From assembly GCA_963781785.1 (NCBI GenBank), contig CAWAHD010000003.1:682001-746000 (forward strand): DNA of 64,000 nt. Reading direction: 5' to 3'. Shown here piece by piece: positions 9,414-18,930 of this stretch. Both the position numbers and the translations under genes were made by a program. Under the pieces are notes generated by a model, which had not been told where the DNA came from, did not search any database, and saw only the letters and a program-made list of their open reading frames with translations. The stretch comes from CAWAHD01 sp963781785. Lineage in GTDB: Bacteria; Planctomycetota; Planctomycetia; Isosphaerales; Isosphaeraceae. Numbering within the stretch: position 1 is the first letter of the stretch; each line of letters begins with the position of its first letter.

Positions 9414-10514
9414 CTATGCCCCGGCAGCATCAGGGCCGCCTCCGTTTCGCTCGCGCTCGAGAATGAGCCGGTCAAAGCCATGGAGGAGCATTTCGCGGGG
9501 CGAATAGGGCCCGGATCGATAGGCGCACGAAGAAAGGCCAAGCTGCATCTGTTCGCAGACGTACCAGTCTTGACGATTCGTCAAGTCCCAGAACGTCACC
9601 GCGTCGTCGGGGTCGAAATCGGACGCGGCGATCGCGTCGGGGTGAAACAGCCATTCGCACACAATCTCGGTACGGTCGACTGCACGCGGCCAGAGGCTGT
9701 GAGTCAGCACATAATCCGGATGCAGGCTGAGCAGCAAATTCGGCAGGAACGCGTAGAAGTAAACGTAGCGGCAATCTTGAGCGGTCAGTCCCGGCAAGCA
9801 ACAGCGGCGCAGCCGGCCGTCAGACGACATGGTGTCAATCCCTTCACGCAAAAGCATTCGGCCCCCGAGATAGCTCGATTCGGCGGGCTCATTCACGCCG
9901 CTCAGGTAGTGCGATAGCTTCTGGAGCTGCGGGTGAACTCCCGGGCAATGCAGACACTCGGAATAATTGTGGATGATCAGCTTCCAGTTGGCGGCGACGT
10001 CGTAAGCGACGCGCTTGCCGAGCTTGAGCCCGTCCATTCCCCAGGCGCGGAACCGCTCGTCCATGCCGTTGAGCTGCCGTGAGAGCGGCGCAGGTTTCTC
10101 CGCCAGGTTGAGGAACAAATTCCCGTCCCAGATACTGGCGGCGACCGCCTGGAGCGGGTAATCCTCGAGCCGAAAATTGGCGACGCCCTCCATCTGCGGG
10201 GCAGCCACCAGGCAGCCGCCCAGGTTGTAGGTCCACGCGTGGTAAGGACATTGAATGGTCGCCGCGAACCGTCCCGATCGCTGGGCGACCAGCCGGGTTC
10301 CCCGGTGGCGGCAAACGTTGCAATACGCTCGGATACTGCCAGAATTGTCGCGGACGACGATCAGGCTCTCGCCGGCGATCTCGCGCACAACGAAGTCGCC
10401 GGGACCAGGGATCTCGTCGGCCCGGCCGGCATGAAACCACGCGCCACGGAAGAATGAATCGAGCTCGGCGTGGTAATGACGGTCGTCGATGTAATATCGG
10501 GCGGGCAGGCTCAT
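9414..10514 (-). CDS. Rieske-type ring-hydroxylating oxygenase, alpha-subunit-like
   Basis: The Rieske [2Fe-2S] ligands are visible as CNVCRHRG and, 17 residues later, CPYHAW. The catalytic domain has the mononuclear-iron histidines in NYSECLHCPGVHPQL and a downstream acidic region (DFDPDDAVTFWDLTNRQDW). This is the pattern of aromatic-ring dioxygenases and Rieske demethylases. The open frame runs upstream to 10754, but ATG 10514 (MSLPARYYIDDRHYHAELD) matches family N-termini. No ferredoxin, reductase or beta subunit is nearby, so electron donor and substrate are unknown. The product is predicted to be cytoplasmic and about 366 residues long. Confidence 0.88.
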   Translation of the reverse strand: MSLPARYYIDDRHYHAELDSFFRGAWFHAGRADEIPGPGDFVVREIAGESLIVVRDNSGSIRAYCNVCRHRGTRLVAQRSGRFAATIQCPYHAWTYNLGGCLVAAPQMEGVANFRLEDYPLQAVAASIWDGNLFLNLAEKPAPLSRQLNGMDERFRAWGMDGLKLGKRVAYDVAANWKLIIHNYSECLHCPGVHPQLQKLSHYLSGVNEPAESSYLGGRMLLREGIDTMSSDGRLRRCCLPGLTAQDCRYVYFYAFLPNLLLSLHPDYVLTHSLWPRAVDRTEIVCEWLFHPDAIAASDFDPDDAVTFWDLTNRQDWYVCEQMQLGLSSCAYRSGPYSPREMLLHGFDRLILERERNGGGPDAAGA

Positions 10515-10983
10515 CGCGGCAGGTTCTTGCGCACTCAAGAGATGATCCTCCCCGCCTGCATGAACAGAACTCGCGCTTGTGGCACCGATCCGAGATCCGG
10601 AAGCCGAATCGTCGAAAAGCGGACGGCTCGGATCCACGATGGGAGATTCTAAGTCCGGAACGCGGAATCGGGAATCGGGCAAGGTGTCGAACCGACATTT
10701 TTCGGGCAAACACCTCGGCCGCCTGGCATCGCGGCGGCGCCGAGATGGTCGCACTGGCCGTGTCGCCGGTTAGAGTTTCTTGCCTGGCAAGTGCCATTTT
10801 GGCAGTTGGGTTCGTTTCGCAATTTTTGGTACCCCGATCGCGTCAGGAAGCGCGCCATTCTGGCAGTTGGATTCGGTCGGCGCCGTCGGCGCGGTGGGCA
10901 TTGTGACGATTAATCGGAATCGGTCGATTCACGTCGCAGTTGGAAACAACGACGCGACACACGGCTAGACAGCCGGGTCTTTT

Positions 10984-11273
10984 GTAGGTCAGGCTTTCGA
11001 GCCTGACGGTTCGAGAGTAGGTCAGGCTTTCCAGCCTGACGGTTCGAGAGTAGGTCAGGCTTTCGAGCCTGACGGTTCGAGGGTAGGTCAGGCTTTCCAG
11101 CCTGACGGTTCGAGGGTAGGTCAGGCTTTCCAGCCTGACGGTTCGAGAGTAGGTCAGGCTTTCGAGCCTGACGGTTCGAGAGTAGGTCAGGCTTTCCAGC
11201 CTGACGGTTCGAGAGTAGGTCAGGCTTTCGGGCCTGACTCTTTGGGATGTCAGGCTGGAAAGCCTGACCTACG
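10984..11273. repeat. 33-bp tandem repeat, eight copies, each with an internal palindrome
   Basis: Eight units start at 10984, 11017, 11050, 11083, 11116, 11149, 11182 and 11215. Each contains a near-perfect inverted repeat, GTCAGGCTTTCCAGCCTGAC or a close variant, joined by GGTTCGAGA-type linkers. A ninth palindrome lies in opposite orientation at about 11249-11273. The minus-strand open frame through it (QARKPDLLSNR repeats) is a by-product. The rest of 10515-11803 shows no gene. Confidence 0.9.
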
Positions 11274-11431
11274 GGAATCGAATGGGGGCCCGGGCCCGGC
11301 AACAGTTCTAGCCACCTCTCGGGCCATTGTTCGGAAACGCGAGGTTCGAAAGCGCGCAAAGTCGCGCGAACCACCGAAAGCGCCAAAAACTGCCTCGTTG
11401 CCTTAACTACCTATGATAATTGCAGTTGCGC

Positions 11432-11666
11432 CATGTCGTTGGAATAATCGGAACATGAAGGCCCGTTATAACTCTTGAGCTGGATTACACTTGCACATGT
11501 CGTTGGAATAATCGGAAATCTCGGGTTCGTTGCCACATCTCCTTACTAAGAAATCACTTGGCGCATGTCGTTGGAATAATCGGAACTTGATAGCGAAAAT
11601 CGGGTGTTTCTGCCACATCTCCTTACCAAATCGTGAGATAGCGCATGTCGTTGGAATAATCGGAAC
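11432..11666. repeat. Four dispersed copies of a 22-bp repeat
   Basis: The core CATGTCGTTGGAATAATCGG, followed by AA, occurs at 11432, 11496, 11564 and 11644, spaced 64, 68 and 80 bp apart. Most copies are preceded by GC. Two of the intervals also share TGCCACATCTCCTTAC about 50 bp downstream of the core. The interval lengths are too uneven for a typical CRISPR array, so I call it a small intergenic repeat cluster of unknown role. Confidence 0.8.
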
Positions 11667-11803
11667 AGGCCATTCAACCGGCGTTCGAGGGCTTGTCCGT
11701 CGTCGGTTACGAAATTGTTCCCGTTCGCAGCCCGTTGATCGCCTGTCGGCGGCCTTTTGGCCGCCGGCGACGCTGATAGACCGCGCGGTTCGCATTCGTT
11801 GTT

Positions 11804-12424
11804 TCAGTCCGCGTCGAAAACCGCGCTCACGGCGACCGAGAATCCTGCCAACAACACCGATGCCGCCGTATCCCCGCGCCGGTAGACTCCGGCTTCCTCG
11901 TAAGCCTCCCCGCTCAGACGGAGAATCGTGATGGTTTCGGTCTGCGGGTTGACGATCCAGTATTCCGGGACGCGGCCCTCGGCATAGTCGCCCCGCTTGT
12001 CCACCAGATCTCGTTCCGGCTTCTCTTCGCTCACGACTTCCAGGGCGAGGTCGGCGCCCAGCCAGAAACGGTTCTGCCGGCGCGGATCGGCGGCTTTGAG
12101 CAGCAACAGAACATCGGGTTCACGGAATTTGCCCTCCCGGATTCGCAGCCGGAGTGGAGCAAAATGGACTTTGCCGCCCTGGGGCTGCACAAAGTTGAAC
12201 AAAGCAAGAAACAAGAACTGGAGGACGCTCTGGTGCTTGTCGGTAGGCATTGGCAGCGCTTCCAGAAAGCCGTCTGTGAACTCGACCAGCCGGCTCCGGC
12301 AGTCGGTCAAGACGAGATACTCCTCGTCGCTCCATTGCCCCTGGGGCGGAAGGAGTTCCTCGAGCAGATCCTTCCATTCCTGGGCAGGCGGAAGCGTGGT
12401 CGCGAGCTCGGGCACAGTCGCCAT
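11804..12424 (-). CDS. Uma2 family (DUF820) putative endonuclease
   Basis: The 206-aa protein has the Uma2 pattern: an N-terminal EEYLVLTDCRSRLVEFTDGF, then KFREPDVLLLLKAAD and LALEVVSEEKPERDLVDKRG, and YAEGRVPEYWIVNPQTETIT. This is a PD-(D/E)XK-like core common in planctomycetes and cyanobacteria. The biological role is unknown, and such proteins are often linked to mobile DNA. It lies beside the repeat cluster. The frame is intact. Confidence 0.9.
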   Translation of the reverse strand: MATVPELATTLPPAQEWKDLLEELLPPQGQWSDEEYLVLTDCRSRLVEFTDGFLEALPMPTDKHQSVLQFLFLALFNFVQPQGGKVHFAPLRLRIREGKFREPDVLLLLKAADPRRQNRFWLGADLALEVVSEEKPERDLVDKRGDYAEGRVPEYWIVNPQTETITILRLSGEAYEEAGVYRRGDTAASVLLAGFSVAVSAVFDAD

Positions 12425-12687
12425 GGCGGTCCCCGGAAAAGGGCTTTCATTCCCAAGCTCAGTATACTAGGAAATGTCAAGTTCCACGACATGCGGGAGA
12501 GCCCGGCGAGACAATCGCACAAATCGGAAGTTGGTGACCCAATATCGGGCCGTCCTCCTCTACCAGCTTGACCTGGCCGAGACCATGTCCGACAAAGGCG
12601 GCATGTGCGCGGGATGCGTTCGTTGCCCGCTCCGTCAGAATGGCGGCAGTCCATCTCCAGTCGGACCGCTTGCACGAGGAGAATGCC

Positions 12688-13677
12688 ATGGCCAAAGTCG
12701 TGCGATTTCACGAGACCGGGGACCCTGAAGTCCTGAAGATCGAGGAGCTGGATGTCTCGCCGCCTGGCAAGGGCGAAGTCCAGATTCGCATCCATGCGTT
12801 GGGCCTCAACCGAGCCGAATCGATGTTTCGCCGCGGTCAGTACCTGGAAGATCCCAAGCTGCCCGCGCGTCTGGGATACGAGGCTGCGGGCACCGTCGCC
12901 GCGATCGGGCCGGGAGTGAGCGGGTTCAAGGTGGGTGATGCGGTCAGCACCATCCCGAGCTTCTCGCTGAACGCTTATGGGCTCTACGGCGAACTGGCCA
13001 ACGCCCCGGTCCACGCCGTGACCCATCATCCGGCGTCGCTCTCGTGGCCGGCCGCGGCCGCCGTATGGATGCAGTACCTGACCGCCTACGGAGCCGTGAT
13101 CGACATCGCCAATCTGCGTCAAGGCGACAAGCTCGTGGTTCCGGCGGCCTCGAGCAGCGTGGGTCTCGCGGCCATCCAGATCGCCAACAAGGTCGGGGCG
13201 GTTCCGATTGCGCTCACGCGCGGCAGCTCGAAGCGGCAGGCCCTGCTGGACAAGGGCGCTGCCCACGTGATCGCGACGGACGAACAGGACCTGGTCAAGG
13301 AGATCCTCAAGCTCACGGGCGGTAAAGGGGCCCGCGTCGTGTTCGACCCCGTCGGCGGCCCGACCGTCACGAAGCTCGTGCAGGCAACGTCCAAGCTGGG
13401 CATCCTGTTTCTCTACGGCGCCCTGAGCCCTGAGCCGACGCCGCTGCCACTGTTCGACGTCCTCGCCCGGTGGACGACGATCCGCGGCTACGTGATGATG
13501 GAAATCACGAGCGATCCAGCACGGCTCGAACGCGCCAAGACGTTCATCAACGGCGGGCTCGCCGACGGTACCTTGAAGCCGATCATCGCCAAGACGTTCC
13601 CACTCGAACAGATCGTCGAAGCGCACCGATACCTCGAGTCCAACCAGCAGATCGGCAAGGTCGTCGTGACGGTCTGA
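12688..13677 (+). CDS. Zinc-type alcohol dehydrogenase-like (MDR) oxidoreductase
   Basis: The 329-aa protein is a medium-chain dehydrogenase/reductase: an N-terminal GroES-like domain (GEVQIRIHALGLNRAESMFR, RLGYEAAGTVAAIGPGVSGF) and a Rossmann domain (SSSVGLAAIQIANKVGAVPI). The catalytic zinc cysteine is absent from the N-terminal domain, so it is closer to quinone oxidoreductases. ATG 12688 is chosen because an AGGAG lies 8 bp upstream and MAKVVRFHETGDPEVLK is the usual family start; the frame opens earlier. Substrate unknown. It is the last ordinary gene before the CRISPR island. Confidence 0.9.
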   Translation: MAKVVRFHETGDPEVLKIEELDVSPPGKGEVQIRIHALGLNRAESMFRRGQYLEDPKLPARLGYEAAGTVAAIGPGVSGFKVGDAVSTIPSFSLNAYGLYGELANAPVHAVTHHPASLSWPAAAAVWMQYLTAYGAVIDIANLRQGDKLVVPAASSSVGLAAIQIANKVGAVPIALTRGSSKRQALLDKGAAHVIATDEQDLVKEILKLTGGKGARVVFDPVGGPTVTKLVQATSKLGILFLYGALSPEPTPLPLFDVLARWTTIRGYVMMEITSDPARLERAKTFINGGLADGTLKPIIAKTFPLEQIVEAHRYLESNQQIGKVVVTV

Positions 13678-13784
13678 TGGCGCACGTCAGGTATCTGTCG
13701 GCGGCCCGTGGTTGCCCGACTGCGGTTCTCTCTGGGCAGCTCGAGGCGGCCACACTCACAATCAGTTCATGGCCTGAACTGCAT

Positions 13785-14907
13785 TTACCCTTTCGCAGGT
13801 AGGACGGCTCCGGCTGTTGGGACGCAGCGGTCCGTCGTCTGGTCCGTCACCGGTCCACTCGCCCCGGCAGCGGGTTGGGGAAAGACCCTGTACCGCCCCT
13901 GTCCGAAGCTGGCAGCCTTGCCGACGTGCACCCACTGGCCGACGATGAGATACGGCCAGAGCGGCTGGGCGATATTGGCCACGAGGGCGCATCCGGTCAA
14001 ACCGGAAAGCGGGTGCTTGATCCCCCGTCGGCTGCTCAATCGCTCCCACTCGCGCAGCGCGCACATCTTGTTCCTTCACGACGACCTGTTCGGCCATCGC
14101 GGCCATGGCTTGATAATCGCATGGGGGTGTGCGGTCGGGAATGGTGCAATAGCTTTCGGCGAGCGTGCCGACGCGGCGGATGAGTCGTTTGAAGAGCGTC
14201 GGTCCATCGAGCCGGTCGATCCGCTGGCGGTGCTGCTTGAGGTGGGCCGGCGTGACAAATCCGATAATGGCTTCCGGCGCGGGCTGCGGCGCCTGGGCGA
14301 CGATATCGAGTCCCGTGATTTCGGGCACGCGTGTGCCGACGCCGCGAGTGGCGGGATCGATCTCGACGTGCGAGCCATCGGCCAGGTCGGCGAAGATGCG
14401 CACCAGCGTGAGTTTCTGTCGTTCGACGCCGATCCCGCGCTGTCCGAGCCGGGCCATGGTGGCGATGATCCAGGGGTACCAAGCCTGTGCGCGGCCGACG
14501 AGCGTGAGTCCGAACCGGATCTGTTCGCCGGCGGCATACTTGCCGCGCTGGCTTGTCGGCGGAATCAGGACATAGGGCCTGGGCTGGTCAAACCCCGTCG
14601 GCCCGATTGTGGCCGGGTGCTGGCTGGTGCTGTTGCTGGTGGCATCGGAGCCGTTCCTGTCGGTCTGTCGCGGCGCGGCGCCGAGCACGGGCAAGCTGGG
14701 CGAAATCGTGTCGAACAGCGCCCCGGCCGCGCACCGATCGGGCCGCCGGCAGGTCGAGCAGGGGCCGTTGGGCTCGATGCAGCAGACGTCGTGGAGCTCG
14801 CGTCCGAATGCGCCGCGAAAGGTTGACCCCAGATATTCGGGCAGCTCGCACGCCCGCTCGGTGCGGTATTCGGCTTGGAGGACGGTGAGGCTCAGGTGTT
14901 GCCACAT
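13785..14907 (-). CDS. cas6: CRISPR pre-crRNA endoribonuclease Cas6 (frameshifted)
   Basis: The first frame (MWQHLSLTVLQAEYRTERAC; LGSTFRGAFGRELHDVCCIE; CSTCRRPDRCAAGALFD) is the N-terminal RAMP half of the Cas6 family with a cysteine-rich insertion. It loses sense after VVVKEQDVRAA. The overlapping frame at 13785-14066 supplies the expected C-terminus WERLSSRRGIKHPLSGLTGC and the glycine-rich loop HVGKAASFGQGRYRV, diagnostic for Cas6. One indel near 14055 joins them into about 373 residues. Cas6 cuts CRISPR transcripts at the repeat, leaving an 8-nt handle, which fits the handle seen in both arrays here. It is divergent from the cmr operon. Confidence 0.9.
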
Positions 14908-15234
14908 CGCGCAGCTCCGATCGGAATCGGGTTTTCAGCCGCGGCATCCATCGCCGTAGTTCAGCACGCGTCCACATGAGAAATGAACCAGTCTGCGCAT
15001 GATCCGAGGTGTACCGCAACGAGCGGGTGAAAAAAACGAGCGACCTGGTACTCGGAACTTTCGAAATCTAGTTCATTGACTATAGAGGTCCGGCGTTGCA
15101 GGATATCGAGCTTGGGCGGCGACGCCCAATCTCCCATCAAGGATGTCCGCGATCGACGGACCGATTGTCGCCGGGACAGCGTCTGAAATCCGCAAGGACG
15201 ACCGGCGTGCCGAGCCGCCGCGGAGAACCAGCAT
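14908..15234. promoter_or_regulatory. Divergent intergenic region between cas6 and the cmr operon
   Basis: This 327-bp stretch has no credible gene. It must hold the promoters for cas6 (leftward) and the cmr operon (rightward). A TTGACT at about 15077 followed 17 bp later by CAGGAT is a weak candidate for a rightward promoter. No long inverted repeat or operator was recognised. Confidence 0.3.
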
Positions 15235-17548
15235 ATGACCGCGCACCTCTTGGCTTTCGCGATCAGCCCAGTCCAGCGATTCATCCGGGAGGCTCGCAAA
15301 GCCCAGGATGTTTGGAGCGGAAGCTTGATCCTCTCCCATATGGCGCGGGCTGTGCTCGTAGCTGTCGAGCCCCCCGAGCAGGTGATATCCCCACACATCA
15401 ATCCGCAGGTTGACGCACTGGCACTTTCTCAACCCGGCATTACAAACGAGGCGACGATTGCCATTCGCGGTGGTGCGGAGCGAGCTCACGCGTTGGTCTC
15501 CAAGGCGAGCGGACTTTGGTCTCGCCTGGCGAGAGACATCCGGCTCGAGCTGACCGAGATCGGACTGTTCGATGATGGGGATCTCGCGCTGTGGACGGAG
15601 CAGGTAGAGCAGCAATTCGTGGTCGCCTGGGCGTTGCTCCCGTACGGTCAATCGGCCGTCCCGGCGGAGAACGCCGCTGCCGTCCGCGATCTGCATGAGC
15701 TCCTGGGCGCCGCGAAGCGAGCACGGTCACTCGTCGAGTATGTCGGGGACGCCCGGCCCAAGTGCACGCTCTGCGGGCAATGGGAGCAGATGGGGCCGGT
15801 GGACGACGAAAAGTTCTGGTCGCGGACGATTCCACGCCGTGTTGAAGAGCTTGATCTCGACGTGCGCGGCGCGATCCGCGCGCGGCTGGGTGAGCGGGGG
15901 CGTGAGCGGCTTTGCGCCGTCTGCCTCACGAAGAGACTCGCACCAATCCTCGTCTTCCATGAGCTCCTGTTCCCCGGGAGTGCGGATGAGCAAAAGCGCT
16001 GGCGGGAGCTCCAAGGGCTCACGCTTGTGGATGGCCGGCATTATTCCGCATACCCGTCGACCACATCGATCGCCTGGAGCAGCCAGAAAGAACGTCTTGC
16101 GCAGGCAGTCACGTCAGTGCCGGCAAGCTGGGATCGTTTCAAGGCAACGATCGAGGCCTTCACTGGAGCGGTGAAGACTTACTGCGACCGAAACCCCGAC
16201 GTACCCGAGGGGTGGCACCGGCTTCCCAGTTACCCGGCAATTCTTGGCGCCGTCCCGACGAATCTCCACGCGTCGGTTCGAACGCTGATCGAGCTCGACG
16301 GCTCATGGCTCTCGGATGACGAAGAAGACGGAGACGAGGAGGAAGATACGGTCCGAACTTCAAGAAAACACGACGAAGATCTGCGCCGCACAATTCGCTC
16401 GAGGCGATCCGAGCTCCAAAAACTTCTGGACGATGTGACGCCGCAGGCAAGAGTGCGCCTCGGTCGAACCCCGCCGCTGGCGATCCTGCGGGCCGACGCA
16501 GACCAGCTCGGAAAGCTCCAAGGAACCGCAATAAGGAGCGGTGGGCTTGCGAAGGCAACGGAACTGAGCCAAATCCTCTGGCAAGACGTGCTCTCCAAGG
16601 CGACGAGCGCAATCGAGGGCGCGTGCCGCGGCCGTGTCCTTTTTGCCGGGGGCGACGAGCTCCTCGCGCTCCTGCCGGCGTCGCACGGCCTCAGAGCGGC
16701 GGAGGCGGTGGTCTGCGCCTTCCGAGACGGGGCTAAGGGAAGCGGCTTCCCCGAGCTGAGCTGCACGGTCGCCGTTGTGGTGGTGGCAGCGCACCGCCCG
16801 TTGCGCGGTTCGATCGAGGAACTGGGACGGCTTCTCGATTCGGCAAAGTCCCTCAAGCGCCCGGACCCCGCTTTTCCAGTCCACCAGTTCGATCGCGAGG
16901 CGCGTTCGGCGAAATATGGGCGTTTCGCGTTGGGACTTGCGGTCATTCCCGGATCGGGGAACATCAAGCGCGGGGTGATCGGACTGCAGGTCGCCCGTAC
17001 TGGACCCGACGGGTCGCACCGGGGAGTCTGGAATACGCTGGCTGACGTTCTGATCCCCTTGGCCGACGCTTTCGCGCTTCCGGCCGGCTGCGGCATCGCG
17101 ATTTCGCCGAAATTGCTCACTGAGTGGATCGAGGAATTCGAGCCGGGCGACGATTCCACGGAAGCGGAACCCGGACGCTCCGCACTGCCGAAGAGTTTTC
17201 TGCAAAGCGACGGCGGTGATGGCATCGCGCTGGCAGAGTTCCGCCGGATGACCCTACGTCATATTGCGCTCGAAAAACATGTCGGTCGCACGGCCCAGGC
17301 GCACAAGGAGGCTCGAGCTTGGGTCGACACGCTGTGTGGTCCTGGATTCGATTGGTCGCGAGCGGCTCGCAGGGATTTTCGCGACGATCTTAAACAGAGG
17401 CTGGCAGGCGCTCTCACCGAACGAGTGGGTGCCGTGTTACTTTCCGGGACGATCGAGCGAGGATTTCCGACGGTCGAGACCCCGTGGACTGGCAGTCCGC
17501 GGCCTGCTTCTTGCGATTCGGGCACTGGCGACGAGGGAGCTGAGGTGA
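15235..17548 (+). CDS. cmr2: Type III-B CRISPR Cas10/Cmr2, palm-domain oligoadenylate cyclase (C-terminal frameshift)
   Basis: The N-terminus (AFAISPVQRFIREARKAQDVWSG) is the Cmr2 first palm domain with no HD nuclease domain ahead of it. A four-cysteine zinc site follows (C177, C180, C227, C230). The cyclase motif is FAGGDELLALLP at residues 470-481: GGDE rather than the usual GGDD. On target RNA, Cas10 palms make cyclic oligoadenylates. The open frame runs on into Cmr3 (to 18930). However, the next frame reads RGLAVRGLLLAIRALATREL, a typical Cmr2 C-terminus, and stops in a TGATG overlap at 17546-17550, so an indel near 17480 probably created an artificial fusion. Confidence 0.9.
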
Positions 17549-18930
17549 TGCCGGCACACATCACTTTGCAAGCGCATGACGTCTGGTTCTTTCGTACGTC
17601 GAGACCGTTCGGCGCCACGCAGGCGGCTGCCTCGGACGGCGAATCAGAGGTGCTGCCGCCGCCGTCGACCGTCTACGGTGCGATGCGCGCCGCAGTGGGT
17701 GAATCAATGGACGGCATAAACTGGGCTGGGTATCGCGACGATTGGGACTACTACAAGGAGCACGGGACGTGGCCGGCATCGCGCGATCCCCGTGTCACTG
17801 GGCTGTACGAGAGGTTAGGCCCGCCCCAGCCCAACGAGCGATGGCCGTCGGGTATTCGCATGCTGGGTGTGTTGCCGGTGGAGTTAAAGCTCGACGACGA
17901 CGATCAACCGGTAGACGCGGCCGAGCAGATCTTGTTCCCGCTGCCGGCCTTCGTGCTGGTCGACAAGGGAGCTGGCGGACGGGTCGCGCCCTCTGACCTG
18001 CGCTTGGCCCGCCCACGCGTGATCGAGGGTGGTGCCATCGGTTGCGGCGAATCGGCGCTGCCACTATTGCCGGTGCTTCCTCCGCGAGGGGAGCCGGACT
18101 TCGTTGGTGAGACACGCCGCCTGTTTGTGCGTCGAGTCGAATGGATGCACTTGCTCACGGGCAAAGGACCGGACAGCTTTCGCCTCTCAGCAGGCAAGCC
18201 TGTCCCGGTCGACGATCTGGCCGAAATCGAACGCAGGATAGGTATCGCGCGAGAGATTAGCAAACGGACGGCCAAGCGCAGCTACCTCTATACGATCGAG
18301 ATGCATCGCTGGCGGTCTCGGATCGGCCATGGCCGTGTGGCTTATGGACTCCGCGCACTCGTCGACGGTGTCTCCGCTGCCGAATTCGGGCGTCACACGG
18401 TGCCATTGCGACTAGGCGGCGAAGGCCGCATGGCTTGGTGTAGCGCGAGCGATCGCGCCGAGAGCTGGCTGACGTCCGAAGCGTGCGACCAGGTTGCCGA
18501 CGCCATTCGGCATATGAAGGGCTGGTGGCTCGCTCTGGCGTCACCGGCCGCATTCCGCGGCGGCTGGCACCCTCGCTGGGCCCGTCCCGATGAGAATGGC
18601 GCCTGGAGGGCTCGACTCCCCGGTGATCCATCGGGCGAGCTCGATTGCGGTGCTCTGGTAGGAATGGTGGCGGAAGCTCCCTACCCGCAAAGCGGTTGGG
18701 ACCTCGCCGGGGGGCAGCGTGGCAAAACCAGGGGACGACCAAAGCCGCTGCGCCGGCATCTGCCGACCGGAACGACCTGGTTCTTTACCCTCTCTGATCA
18801 GCAGTCCACGAGTGACGAAGTGCTGGCAGCGGTCAACCGCCTTCAAGCGACGTGCATCGCTGATCTGGACGGTCATGCGGGCTATGGTCTGGCATTTGTC
18901 GGGGCCTGGAGTGCCCAAGGAGACTCTTGA
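17548..18930 (+). CDS. cmr3: Type III-B CRISPR RAMP protein Cmr3
   Basis: Starting at ATG 17548, the protein opens with LQAHDVWFFRTSRPFGA, the Cmr3/Cas5 group signature (WFFR..RPF). LPPPSTVYGAMRAAVGE follows, where the family has its core alpha-helical motif. At 460 residues it matches Cmr3 length. Cmr3 binds the crRNA 5' handle at the base of the Cmr complex together with Cas10. In the sequence as given it is in frame with cmr2 as one 1231-aa ORF. A ribosome-binding GGGAG and the overlapping TGATG argue for a separate gene. The 3' end overlaps the cmr4 start. Confidence 0.88.
   Translation: MPAHITLQAHDVWFFRTSRPFGATQAAASDGESEVLPPPSTVYGAMRAAVGESMDGINWAGYRDDWDYYKEHGTWPASRDPRVTGLYERLGPPQPNERWPSGIRMLGVLPVELKLDDDDQPVDAAEQILFPLPAFVLVDKGAGGRVAPSDLRLARPRVIEGGAIGCGESALPLLPVLPPRGEPDFVGETRRLFVRRVEWMHLLTGKGPDSFRLSAGKPVPVDDLAEIERRIGIAREISKRTAKRSYLYTIEMHRWRSRIGHGRVAYGLRALVDGVSAAEFGRHTVPLRLGGEGRMAWCSASDRAESWLTSEACDQVADAIRHMKGWWLALASPAAFRGGWHPRWARPDENGAWRARLPGDPSGELDCGALVGMVAEAPYPQSGWDLAGGQRGKTRGRPKPLRRHLPTGTTWFFTLSDQQSTSDEVLAAVNRLQATCIADLDGHAGYGLAFVGAWSAQGDS

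Noticed and set aside
10910..11386. Minus-strand ORF with QARKPDLLSNR repeats
   Set aside because: It is produced by the 33-bp palindromic tandem repeat; no start signal or family.
11432..11666. Small CRISPR array
   Set aside because: Only four copies, uneven intervals and no handle-like end; intervals partly repeat each other.
12307..13626. 439-aa minus-strand ORF opposite the MDR oxidoreductase
   Set aside because: No family features; the plus-strand frame is a well-conserved enzyme.
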